The notes below the pieces were generated by a model, which worked only from the letters and a program-made list of their open reading frames with translations, did not search any database and was not told the DNA's origin. A stretch of DNA of 64,000 nt from a virus: positions 62,001-126,000 of IMG/VR virus record IMGVR_UViG_3300042569_003487, one strand, 5' to 3'. The number at the start of each line of letters is the position of its first letter. The stretch's first letter is position 1. Shown piece after piece: positions 1 to 7,146 of the stretch. Made by a program: the position numbers and the translations under genes.

Positions 1-1152
1 TCCAAACTTAGCTGAATTCATTCTGTAAATTTGTTTAATTTCGCTTTCACTAAGCGCTCTATTGTAAACTTGGGTCATAAGGATTTTTCCTCTATATAGC
101 TCAGATGTTACTGTATTTGCACCTATTCTAAACGGAGTACTTCCATCTCCAACCGTTGCGGTAGCCGACCCAGTTTTTTTAAGCTCACCGTTAATATAAA
201 ATGCAGTTGATTCACCAAGCCGACTTGCCGAAATCATAACTGGGCTAGTAGTAAATTCTGGCAGGGTTGTATTCCATGGAGAAGATCCTAAGTATGTACT
301 AGAATTTCCAAGATGCATGCCAATATAGTTTGTTCCAAAAAATATTTGAAGATTACTCGATGGATAACTACCAAACGTTGTTCCTCCAGAGTTACTAGAA
401 TTAGACTGTAATATTTGAACCACGGTAAAATCCCCAGCTCCTTGAATAACACCGCTTCCAACTCCTAAATAGTCGTCAGACCCATCAAATGTCATTTGGG
501 CACTTTCGTCAAAAGATACAGTTGATAGATTTGGACTAACCTGTCCCACTATATCCTTTAGTCCTTGGGTAGAGGTTCTGGTTCCATTTGTATATGGTGT
601 GACATGACTCTTTTCTTCGGCTTGCGCAAGCACAAAATACATTGGCCTATTTTGAGAAATATTTTCTGCTGCCCAATATGGATATAAACTATCAGTTTGA
701 GAAGTTAATGTATAACTTATACGTTGCCAATTTCCAGTTAATGTTACAAATTGGCCTGGATTATATGTAATTGGCCCGTATCCACCCTGGTTATATTGAC
801 CAAGTGTTCCTAATCCTTTTACGTATGCTGAAATTGTATAGGTTCGGCCGTTACTAAATTTTCCACCATTTCCTTGATGAAAGTGAGCATACGATGTATC
901 AGAAGTTGTTCTTACCACCTTAAGCGCTGAAACTGGTACCCCAAACGGTCCAATAATAGTTTCAGTTGCGTAAGAATATCTGCCGCTGTCCCATGAACCA
1001 AAAATCCAATTCGCAGTACCTGAACTAAAATCAGAATTTGAAAAAAGGTTTACCGTAGGCTCTCCAATATAAGAATTTACCTGATCTTGCAAATCAAATG
1101 CAAAAACCATTCCGCTTTCTGAAAAAATATTTGGTCCTGCGTGAGTTGGCAT
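1..1152 (-). CDS. LamG/concanavalin-like tail lectin (3' end cut by window edge)
   Basis: The frame opens with an ATG at 1152 (MPTHAGPNIFSESG) and stays open for 384 codons to base 1. It probably lacks only a residue or two, because the last codons read NSAKFG, matching the RFGL/RFNL endings of its paralogues. The first ~190 residues look like a carbohydrate-binding jelly roll. A linker (TRTSTQGLKD) and FDGSDD lead into a LamG-like half ending in VYNRALSESEI, a signature of phage lectin-type adhesins. It starts 2 bases after the stop of the next paralogue. Likely role: receptor or glycan binding at the tail tip (inference). It belongs to a family of five in this window. Confidence 0.75.
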   Translation of the reverse strand, partial: MPTHAGPNIFSESGMVFAFDLQDQVNSYIGEPTVNLFSNSDFSSGTANWIFGSWDSGRYSYATETIIGPFGVPVSALKVVRTTSDTSYAHFHQGNGGKFSNGRTYTISAYVKGLGTLGQYNQGGYGPITYNPGQFVTLTGNWQRISYTLTSQTDSLYPYWAAENISQNRPMYFVLAQAEEKSHVTPYTNGTRTSTQGLKDIVGQVSPNLSTVSFDESAQMTFDGSDDYLGVGSGVIQGAGDFTVVQILQSNSSNSGGTTFGSYPSSNLQIFFGTNYIGMHLGNSSTYLGSSPWNTTLPEFTTSPVMISASRLGESTAFYINGELKKTGSATATVGDGSTPFRIGANTVTSELYRGKILMTQVYNRALSESEIKQIYRMNSAKFG

Positions 1153-1154
1153 AA

Positions 1155-1865
1155 TTATAATCCAAATCTATTTTTATGTGCATTAAAATTTTGGAGGGCT
1201 TCCTCTGGCGTTAAATACTTTTTATACATTCTGGCCATGGCAATGCTACCATAAAACAAATATCCAACATTATTTGGATTATTTCCAATTTGCATAGACA
1301 TATTACTCCAAATAGTAGAACCGGACCACGCGCCTCCGCCATCTCCGGTTGTTTTTTGAACTCCATCTATATAGGTTGAAAATGTTGAACTATCTCTAGT
1401 GCATATAATATGATGCCAATTATCATCAAATAGATTTGTGCCATATACTACAGTATTATGTAAGTATGTGCCAGGATATCCATTGTCTGTATTGTAGATA
1501 TAGTAAACAAGTTCTCCGCCTGGTGCAATATAACTAATAATTCCATAGTCTGGGCAAAATAGGCCTCCGATAGATTGACCTGCACCTAGACCTGGAGATT
1601 TTATCCACAGTTCAAATGCATGAGTTGAAATACCACCGAATGAATTAACAGATGGAGTAAAAGCTATATCATCTGTTCCATCGAATCTAAATATTCCTAA
1701 ATTACTTGAGCTAAAGGTTGGAGAATTTGCAAGAGATGCATTTAGGCTTGGATTTGCCAGATTAGTCCACTCTGAGCCGGAACCAGTATATGAATTAGTG
1801 TCACCTGCGTCTAACGCAAGAACCAATTCATTTGTAATAATTTTAGGTGAGTGATGTAGAGCCAT
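1155..1865 (-). CDS. LamG-like lectin domain protein (short paralogue)
   Basis: A 236-residue protein that is essentially a single LamG/concanavalin-like jelly roll. It has FDGTDD near residue 63, a central GNLFDDNWHHIICTRD stretch typical of LamG strands, a YIDGVQKT hairpin, and an ending with the family tail (MYKKYLTPEEA, NRFGL). It lacks the extra N-terminal domain found in three of the paralogues. No enzymatic residues are evident. The ATG at 1865 is preceded five bases upstream by an AAATAAATATC late-type motif. Probably a minor tail adhesin that recognises surface glycans (inference from the domain type and neighbours). Confidence 0.75.
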   Translation of the reverse strand: MALHHSPKIITNELVLALDAGDTNSYTGSGSEWTNLANPSLNASLANSPTFSSSNLGIFRFDGTDDIAFTPSVNSFGGISTHAFELWIKSPGLGAGQSIGGLFCPDYGIISYIAPGGELVYYIYNTDNGYPGTYLHNTVVYGTNLFDDNWHHIICTRDSSTFSTYIDGVQKTTGDGGGAWSGSTIWSNMSMQIGNNPNNVGYLFYGSIAMARMYKKYLTPEEALQNFNAHKNRFGL

Positions 1866-1869
1866 ATAA

Positions 1870-1880
1870 GATATTTATTT
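1870..1880 (-). promoter_or_regulatory. Late-type promoter motif before 236-aa lectin gene
   Basis: The minus strand reads AAATAAATATC, close to the T4 late -10 consensus TATAAATA and to the other motifs in this window. It lies only about 5 bases before the ATG, so a transcript started from it would be nearly leaderless. Confidence 0.45.
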
Positions 1881-1891
1881 GGCTCTTTACT

Positions 1892-2239
1892 TTAATCGGG
1901 TCGTCCTTCAGTAAATGGCTCTGTCCACTCTTCAGTTGAAAGAATTTCTAAGATTTCTTCGTGAGTATATTCAGTCATGCCCTCTTGCCAAATTGCAGGT
2001 CGACCGTATACTCCGGCTAGTGTGGTATGAGTTGTCTCTTCGCCAGTTTCTGCATTAATGTATTGAGACACAAGGTCCTCTTCTACAATCGTAATATCGT
2101 ATTTAATAAATGTTTTAGTACCATCAATTGAATAACGAAGAGTTTCAGCTGAGGTTTGGTGAACCTGACCAAAATCAATAGATTCTACATCAGTCGATGG
2201 AATAATTAACCATCTGCGGTTTGGAAATTGTGTGCTCAT
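1892..2239 (-). CDS. Small hypothetical protein between lectin genes
   Basis: A 115-residue acidic protein, not recognised. Visible features are an N-terminal NRRWLIIPSTD stretch, a central predicted beta-hairpin (TKTFIKYDITIVEED), and an acidic C-terminus ending in EGRPD. It has no signal peptide, membrane helix or cysteine. It lies in the lectin array with a late-type motif 4 bases before its ATG, and 26 bases separate it from the next gene. The position suggests a small tail accessory or fibre-assembly protein, but nothing in the sequence proves this. Confidence 0.65.
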   Translation of the reverse strand: MSTQFPNRRWLIIPSTDVESIDFGQVHQTSAETLRYSIDGTKTFIKYDITIVEEDLVSQYINAETGEETTHTTLAGVYGRPAIWQEGMTEYTHEEILEILSTEEWTEPFTEGRPD

Positions 2240-2243
2240 ATAA

Positions 2244-2255
2244 GTTATTTATTAA
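2244..2255 (-). promoter_or_regulatory. Late-type promoter motif before 115-aa gene
   Basis: The minus strand reads TTAATAAATAAC, matching the core seen before several other virion genes (AATAAATAAC). It ends about 4 bases before the ATG at 2239. Confidence 0.5.
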
Positions 2256-2258
2256 TTT

Positions 2259-3554
2259 TTACAAATTGAATCTGGTTTTATAGTGACGATAATTTTGCTC
2301 AATTTCAGAAGCAGTTAGTGCTCGGCTGTATATTTTAGCAATTGGCACTAAGCAAGGTAAGTGGGAATAGACTTGAGTTCCTCCGCCGTCTACCTGAGCT
2401 TTATTAATTCCAATATTACCAGCAGTTGGAGTTAATCCTGGATTATACTCTTGAGTGGCAGTACCTGCTGATCCATTTAAGGACCCATTTGCATAAAGTT
2501 TTATGGATCCGCTTGATGCGTCATTTACTAATACTAGATGGTGGTACCTGCCTGGAGTTAAGTCAAATGCGCCAGCTGTTCTATACGCGTCAGCTCCTCT
2601 AATATATGCATAAATTGTACATGCTGTTCCATCACTATTTCCATACCAATATAAAGCTGTTCCACTATAGTATGTAGCACCTACCAATACTCCAGCTTTA
2701 GTGGTGCTACCGTATCCATTAGGCGGAGCTGCTGCTGGGTATGCGTCAATCTTAACTGTACATTCTATAGTAAAATTTGAAAGAGCTGATAAAGTTGTTA
2801 ACGGGATCCCAGTATCAAGAGTATCGTCAGTTCCATCAAAAGTCATTTGACCAGTTGAATTAAATGATACAGTGGATAAATTCACTGTCCTATTTCCAGT
2901 TAAATCTAATAATCCCTGAGTTACACTTCGAGTTGTACCAAATGGGATAAATTGCCTAGGTCTCAAAACTTCTGGACCCTGAGTAAACATTACACCAGCA
3001 ATATCAATTGTATTATATGTTGCATACTCATACATATAAAAATAAAAATACATTGTAGTTGTTCCAGGCTGAGTTGTTAGATTTCCCCATGCATGATACC
3101 AACCATCTCCGAGGTGAGTGCGATTTCCATCATTGTGTAAACCGCCTTCTGTAATATAACCAGATGCACCATATTCATATCTGTACATAAAATTTGGATG
3201 AGTATAACCAGAAGAGCTTCTATAAATTATTGAATATGCATATTGAGTACTGCCAGAAACGCTGGATCCACCTAAACTCCAAGCCTGCTGACAGCAAACT
3301 CCAGAACCTCCTCCATAATCATTATATGTTTCGATTGTTTCAACTGTTCGTACGCCTAGGGTTGGAACAAAAACATCTCTTGAATAATATTGAGTTTTAA
3401 AAACTGAACTAGATTGATTACCATAAGTTCTACCATAAGAACTTAATAAATTGGTTTTTGGCGCACCCTTAAATGAGTTATCCATATCTCCGGTATCGTA
3501 ACTAAAAATTAGGTTATTAGTGGTTGTTTTTCCAAAGCCTTGTGCAATTGCCAT
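2259..3554 (-). CDS. Two-domain LamG-type tail lectin
   Basis: A 431-residue paralogue of the other array members. Residues ~10-30 carry the family start (NNLIFSYDTGDM, then KTNLL). Residues ~35-205 form an aromatic- and glycine-rich beta domain resembling carbohydrate-binding modules. TTRSVTQGLLDLTGNRT links to FDGTDDT near residue 240. The C-terminal LamG half ends in IYSRALTASEIEQNY and TRFNL. Adjacent to its 396-residue paralogue with a 1-base gap, so probably co-translated. Likely a receptor-binding or baseplate-peripheral adhesin; the function is inferred from the fold only. Confidence 0.75.
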   Translation of the reverse strand: MAIAQGFGKTTTNNLIFSYDTGDMDNSFKGAPKTNLLSSYGRTYGNQSSSVFKTQYYSRDVFVPTLGVRTVETIETYNDYGGGSGVCCQQAWSLGGSSVSGSTQYAYSIIYRSSSGYTHPNFMYRYEYGASGYITEGGLHNDGNRTHLGDGWYHAWGNLTTQPGTTTMYFYFYMYEYATYNTIDIAGVMFTQGPEVLRPRQFIPFGTTRSVTQGLLDLTGNRTVNLSTVSFNSTGQMTFDGTDDTLDTGIPLTTLSALSNFTIECTVKIDAYPAAAPPNGYGSTTKAGVLVGATYYSGTALYWYGNSDGTACTIYAYIRGADAYRTAGAFDLTPGRYHHLVLVNDASSGSIKLYANGSLNGSAGTATQEYNPGLTPTAGNIGINKAQVDGGGTQVYSHLPCLVPIAKIYSRALTASEIEQNYRHYKTRFNL

Positions 3555-3555
3555 A

Positions 3556-4746
3556 TTACATATTAAATCTTGTTTTATATCCTAAGAAATTATTATAAAT
3601 TTCAGAAGGCAATAGCGGTCTATTATAAACTTTAGTAACTGGTATTTTTCCGTTTACTAATCTAGGATTTGCATTATTACCCTTTCCAACATATCTAATT
3701 TTAAGACCGGCATAATCACGATTCCATACTTGTGAAACATGATCACCGCCTTCCGCGATACCATTTAGATAAAATTGATATTTAGTTCCATCATTTGAGC
3801 AAGTTATTGTAACATGGTACCATCTATTAGGCTGTAGTGTAGTTGAGCCATATCTCCAATAGCCAGGTGAAACATTCCATAGAGCTAGTCTATTGTCCAA
3901 AACTGACCAATACCAACTATTATAGTCAATTCCCTCTGATCCGATAAAGTTTGCCGGAGAAGTTGTATTGTTATAACCACCTGCTACGCTATTATAGTAG
4001 ACAACTGATTCGACTGTCCACCCTCCAGTTGTTTTAAACGTAATATCTGAACCAAGTGAAAGAAAATCATCTGTGCCATCAAATACAATCTCTTGTGAAG
4101 AGTTAATAGTAACATTGGCTAAGTTAATTTGGTTAGCCCCTGTTAAATCCAGTAAGCCCTGGGTACTTGATCTAGAACTAGCGGTAAATCGGGTTGCATG
4201 GTCTTTCTTTTCTAATTGCGGATTGTACATATAAAGTACAAAATCAACATCCTGTGGATCTCCGCCGCCTCTGGCAAACCAATAAAAATAGAATGGAACT
4301 GAACTTGAAGTATTTGTTACACTTGCTTCAAGCTTTTGCCATGTACCAACTCGGCTAAGATCATAGTAAGCATTTTCTCCGCCTGATCCTCCGTGAGTTG
4401 CATTAACATTTGGAGTCCATGCAAATTTACCATTGGGTTCAATATAGAGTTCGCAAGATCTGGTAAAAATATCACCAACTGCACCAACTGCAGAAATTCC
4501 AGAATAGGCTCCAGTCCAGTTAGGATTATTGCCTGGGCTAAAAACATGGCATCGCAAACACGTGCGTCCTTGGAACTCGACGACTGATGTCGTAACCCAA
4601 CTCCAACCATATCCAGAAAAAGTTACTGGATTACTTGTTTCTAAATTGGTAGTAGGTTCGCCGATATACGAATTTATAATATCCCCGGTATCGTATCCAA
4701 AGATAAGACCAGATTCTGATTTATTTGGCCCTGTACTATTTGCCAT
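3556..4746 (-). CDS. Two-domain LamG-type tail lectin
   Basis: A 396-residue protein with the same architecture as its 431-residue neighbour: start motif SESGLIFGYDTGDI with IGEPTTNLE, a CBM-like beta domain (~30-190), linker SRSSTQGLLDLTG, FDGTDDFLSLG, a LamG half containing RWYHVTITCSNDG and YLNGIAEGG, and the tail VYNRPLLPSEI with KTRFNM. The start IGEPTTNLE is nearly the same as in the edge-truncated paralogue (IGEPTVNLF), which suggests recent duplication. Its first 11 bases overlap the end of the upstream 45-codon gene, so translation is probably coupled. Confidence 0.75.
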   Translation of the reverse strand: MANSTGPNKSESGLIFGYDTGDIINSYIGEPTTNLETSNPVTFSGYGWSWVTTSVVEFQGRTCLRCHVFSPGNNPNWTGAYSGISAVGAVGDIFTRSCELYIEPNGKFAWTPNVNATHGGSGGENAYYDLSRVGTWQKLEASVTNTSSSVPFYFYWFARGGGDPQDVDFVLYMYNPQLEKKDHATRFTASSRSSTQGLLDLTGANQINLANVTINSSQEIVFDGTDDFLSLGSDITFKTTGGWTVESVVYYNSVAGGYNNTTSPANFIGSEGIDYNSWYWSVLDNRLALWNVSPGYWRYGSTTLQPNRWYHVTITCSNDGTKYQFYLNGIAEGGDHVSQVWNRDYAGLKIRYVGKGNNANPRLVNGKIPVTKVYNRPLLPSEIYNNFLGYKTRFNM

Positions 4747-4873
4747 TTTCTTCGATCCATTTTTCGCAGTCTTCTTGACTTAGAAAACACGCAAGCGGAG
4801 TTAGGTCAATTGCATCTTTAAATATGCAAAACTGACTTGGTAAATCTTTATACTTAATTTCTTTAATTACCAT
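4736..4873 (-). CDS. Small 45-residue hypothetical protein
   Basis: A short frame reading MVIKEIKYKDLPSQFC through to KWIEENGK. The same frame can be extended upstream to 5023, but that stretch is the shadow of the lectin gene. The ATG at 4873 follows the lectin stop by one base (TAATATGG), the spacing used at several other junctions here, so I chose it. The end overlaps the next lectin start by 11 bases. Contains two cysteines and an acidic C-terminal helix; no family recognised. The tight coupling to lectin genes on both sides argues that it is translated. Confidence 0.55.
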   Translation of the reverse strand: MVIKEIKYKDLPSQFCIFKDAIDLTPLACFLSQEDCEKWIEENGK

Positions 4874-4874
4874 A

Positions 4875-5570
4875 TTATGATAAGCCATCATTTTGTAAGC
4901 CAGTTCGACTTGAAAGAGCCTGATAATTTTTAAGAATTTCAGAGTTTGAGAGAGGCCGATTATAAATCTTAACATTTTTGATTTTACCATTAAGATTAAA
5001 ATATCCACCTGCATAGGTTTCACGACCGATCATTGTATTACCGGCATCGCTTGTAAGAGGGCGATCATTTTGGCTACCAGTATAATCACCGCCGGTTTGA
5101 ACCCCATTAACAAAGAAATTGTTAACGCCCCTAGACCTTCTCCAAGTTACATAATACCATATACCAGTATTAAAGGTATAGGGCACAGATATGTATGGCC
5201 GCCTCATTTCAATAGAAGCATTATTTTGATTTATCGCAAATGCCCAATGTTCAACATTCCAGTTACCAGACGAAACTAGAGTTCCATGATAATTATCATG
5301 ATTGCCTCTTACTGAAAAAAGAACTTCCATTGTAAGATCATCTAAATCAGTAAAATTTCGTTCAACATTAATATAAGAGCCATAATCTGGCTCAAAATTG
5401 AAAACCTTACCATTCAGATAAGATTCACTCATATTAGAAGATAACGTATAACCATTTAGGGAAAGATCGTAAACGGTTTGGCCAGATCCTGGATAACAGC
5501 TAGGATCCGCTGCTTCGACATAAAGTTGAAGTCCGCTTAATTCAATTCTTGGATTATAGTGTAGTGCCAT
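4875..5570 (-). CDS. LamG-like lectin protein (compact)
   Basis: A 231-residue single-domain LamG/concanavalin-like protein. Family marks are the start MALHYNPRIELSGLQLYVEA, a DPSCYPGSGQTVYDLS stretch parallel to the GSGSEWTNLAN of the 236-residue paralogue, GIWYYVTWRRSRG with FFVNGVQTGG, and the tail IYNRPLSNSEILKNY. The last residues diverge from the RFGL ending of its relatives. Its ATG overlaps the stop of the upstream 84-residue gene by one base. Probable glycan-binding tail component. Confidence 0.75.
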   Translation of the reverse strand: MALHYNPRIELSGLQLYVEAADPSCYPGSGQTVYDLSLNGYTLSSNMSESYLNGKVFNFEPDYGSYINVERNFTDLDDLTMEVLFSVRGNHDNYHGTLVSSGNWNVEHWAFAINQNNASIEMRRPYISVPYTFNTGIWYYVTWRRSRGVNNFFVNGVQTGGDYTGSQNDRPLTSDAGNTMIGRETYAGGYFNLNGKIKNVKIYNRPLSNSEILKNYQALSSRTGLQNDGLS

Positions 5571-5824
5571 TATGCTTGAGTTGCTGCTGCATTTTTTGCC
5601 TTATTATGAAATATTTGAGCATAGAACGCAAAATTATGGGTGATAAGACCAAATTCAGGCGAGCCTATATGAATAGCCCCTTCTTCGCGTTCACAAATAA
5701 AGAATATAGTTGAATTTACATCAATAATTCCTACAACTTTCATTCTTGAATTTGCTCCAATATTATAATAAGTGTCTAACTCATAGACAGCTTCTTCGAT
5801 TTGATATGATTGTAAATTTTGCAT
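5570..5824 (-). CDS. Small hypothetical protein after the Hint-domain tail gene
   Basis: An 84-residue protein, not recognised. It looks like a small beta-rich fold (MKVVGIIDVNSTIFFICERE) with an alanine-rich C-terminal helix (AFYAQIFHNKAKNAAATQA). It starts 1 base after the Hint-domain gene and shares one base (TAATG) with the following lectin gene, so it is embedded in the same transcription unit. Possibly a chaperone or small tail accessory protein; the sequence does not decide. Confidence 0.6.
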   Translation of the reverse strand: MQNLQSYQIEEAVYELDTYYNIGANSRMKVVGIIDVNSTIFFICEREEGAIHIGSPEFGLITHNFAFYAQIFHNKAKNAAATQA

Positions 5825-5825
5825 A

Positions 5826-7145
5826 TTATACGATTCCTTCTTTTCTATTATGTGATACTACATCTTCAATTACATAAGTATGTGCTTGATCAACTTCAAT
5901 TTGAATAACCGGTAATTCTCCAAGTTCCTCAATTGATTCAATTTCCGCAATACCATCTATAGTTTGTACTTTTGCACCAACCCATAGTTCTGATAAGGCT
6001 ACAAATCCCATACTTTCAGTTAAAAATTTGTGATTACTTGATACCTTTAAAGTTTTTCCACCAATTACAGTTTGACTTACAATATTGGTTGCAGGGTTTG
6101 CTAGGGTCACCTGGTATGATCCCCATTCACCAGTATGCTCGTGTTTAGTGTAAACATAATCTCCAACTTTAAGATCTCCTGCCATCACCCAAGTGTTAGG
6201 GGCAATTAGGATTGGCATATCTGGGGTTGGACAGACTCCAGATCCACACACCTCGTTAAGGTTACCATATCCACCATATGCGATTTCAAATCCACAGAAA
6301 AGATATTCTCCCCAGCAACAAGCCCAACCTTCAACTCGGTTATTATTACAATCAGTACCTTGCCACCAACCGCTTCCATCTGAATAAAAGCTATAACAGT
6401 CTTCGGCTGGAGGAACATATCCGCATGATGCAGAATTACTCTCAATTAAAGTCGAATAGGTTCCATTACAGCCATCTGAATAAGTATAATAAAGATTGTA
6501 ACCTGAACAATATTGACTTAGGTATGTTCCGTATGATGGAGAACAACAACAGCCTCCGCATGCAGTGGTACAACCTTGGTTTGTATCGTAAGTTCCGCAG
6601 CTACCGTTTGCATATCGATAATAAAGAATACAGCCTGAACAGTATTGACTTAAGTAAGTTCCATAGGCTGGACAGCCGGCTCCAGTAGTTATACTAAGTT
6701 GATTTGAATATCCAGAATAACCATTAGTTGAAGTACAAGTTATACGTACTCTTATTAAATATGTTGTACTTGCAGAAAGTCCGCTAATTGTTTTGGTTCC
6801 TTCGCAGCCTCCAGTATTGTTACTCCAGCTGCTACCTCCATTTGAGCTATATTCAACGTGCATTGCTGTACAATTTGAATAACTTACATTAATTGTAATT
6901 GAACTTGATGTACTTGAATTACTTGAAATACTTGGTGCATTACAACAGGCAAATGTATGGTTATAACCTCGCCACTCAGACATTGCCGCAGAATTGGCTG
7001 AACTAGGTCTACTTGGCGAGCAACTGTTAATTGCAACATATCCGCCATCCTCAGCTGATCCTAAACTAATTGGCGCTGCTGCGTTTCTTCCTAACTCAGA
7101 ATTAATCTGACTCATTCGGATTGCACCGCTGCTCGGTAATGCCAT
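5826..7145 (-). CDS. Cysteine-rich tail protein with FN3 and C-terminal Hint domain
   Basis: A 439-residue modular protein. Residues 1-60 carry a motif typical of phage tail proteins (SGAIRMSQINSELG, then MSEWRGYNH). Residues ~68-155 look like a fibronectin type III domain. Two cysteine-rich repeats follow (~158-188 and ~201-232), each with YGTYLSQYCSG. Residues ~305-433 form a Hint fold: nucleophile Cys305 in GVCPTPDMPIL, block-B-like SSNHKFLT with His372, and an end AHTYVIEDVVSHN with His432-Asn433. Only six residues (RKEGIV) follow the Asn and the +1 residue is Arg, so splicing is unlikely. Autocleavage or crosslinking, as in bacterial intein-like domains, is more plausible. It lies between the S74 fibres and the lectin array. 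Confidence 0.8.
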   Translation of the reverse strand: MALPSSGAIRMSQINSELGRNAAAPISLGSAEDGGYVAINSCSPSRPSSANSAAMSEWRGYNHTFACCNAPSISSNSSTSSSITINVSYSNCTAMHVEYSSNGGSSWSNNTGGCEGTKTISGLSASTTYLIRVRITCTSTNGYSGYSNQLSITTGAGCPAYGTYLSQYCSGCILYYRYANGSCGTYDTNQGCTTACGGCCCSPSYGTYLSQYCSGYNLYYTYSDGCNGTYSTLIESNSASCGYVPPAEDCYSFYSDGSGWWQGTDCNNNRVEGWACCWGEYLFCGFEIAYGGYGNLNEVCGSGVCPTPDMPILIAPNTWVMAGDLKVGDYVYTKHEHTGEWGSYQVTLANPATNIVSQTVIGGKTLKVSSNHKFLTESMGFVALSELWVGAKVQTIDGIAEIESIEELGELPVIQIEVDQAHTYVIEDVVSHNRKEGIV

Positions 7146-7146
7146 A

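Noticed and set aside
4874-5023. N-terminal extension of the 45-residue gene
   Set aside because: Overlaps the lectin coding sequence; the ATG at 4,873 follows the lectin stop by one base.
5826-6235. Splicing intein
   Set aside because: The residue after the terminal Asn is Arg, and only six residues follow, so a functional C-extein is unlikely; better described as a Hint domain with cleavage or crosslinking.
6278-6688. 136-codon plus-strand frame
   Set aside because: Antisense to the cysteine-rich repeats of the Hint-domain protein; its own repeated residues are a reflection of those repeats.
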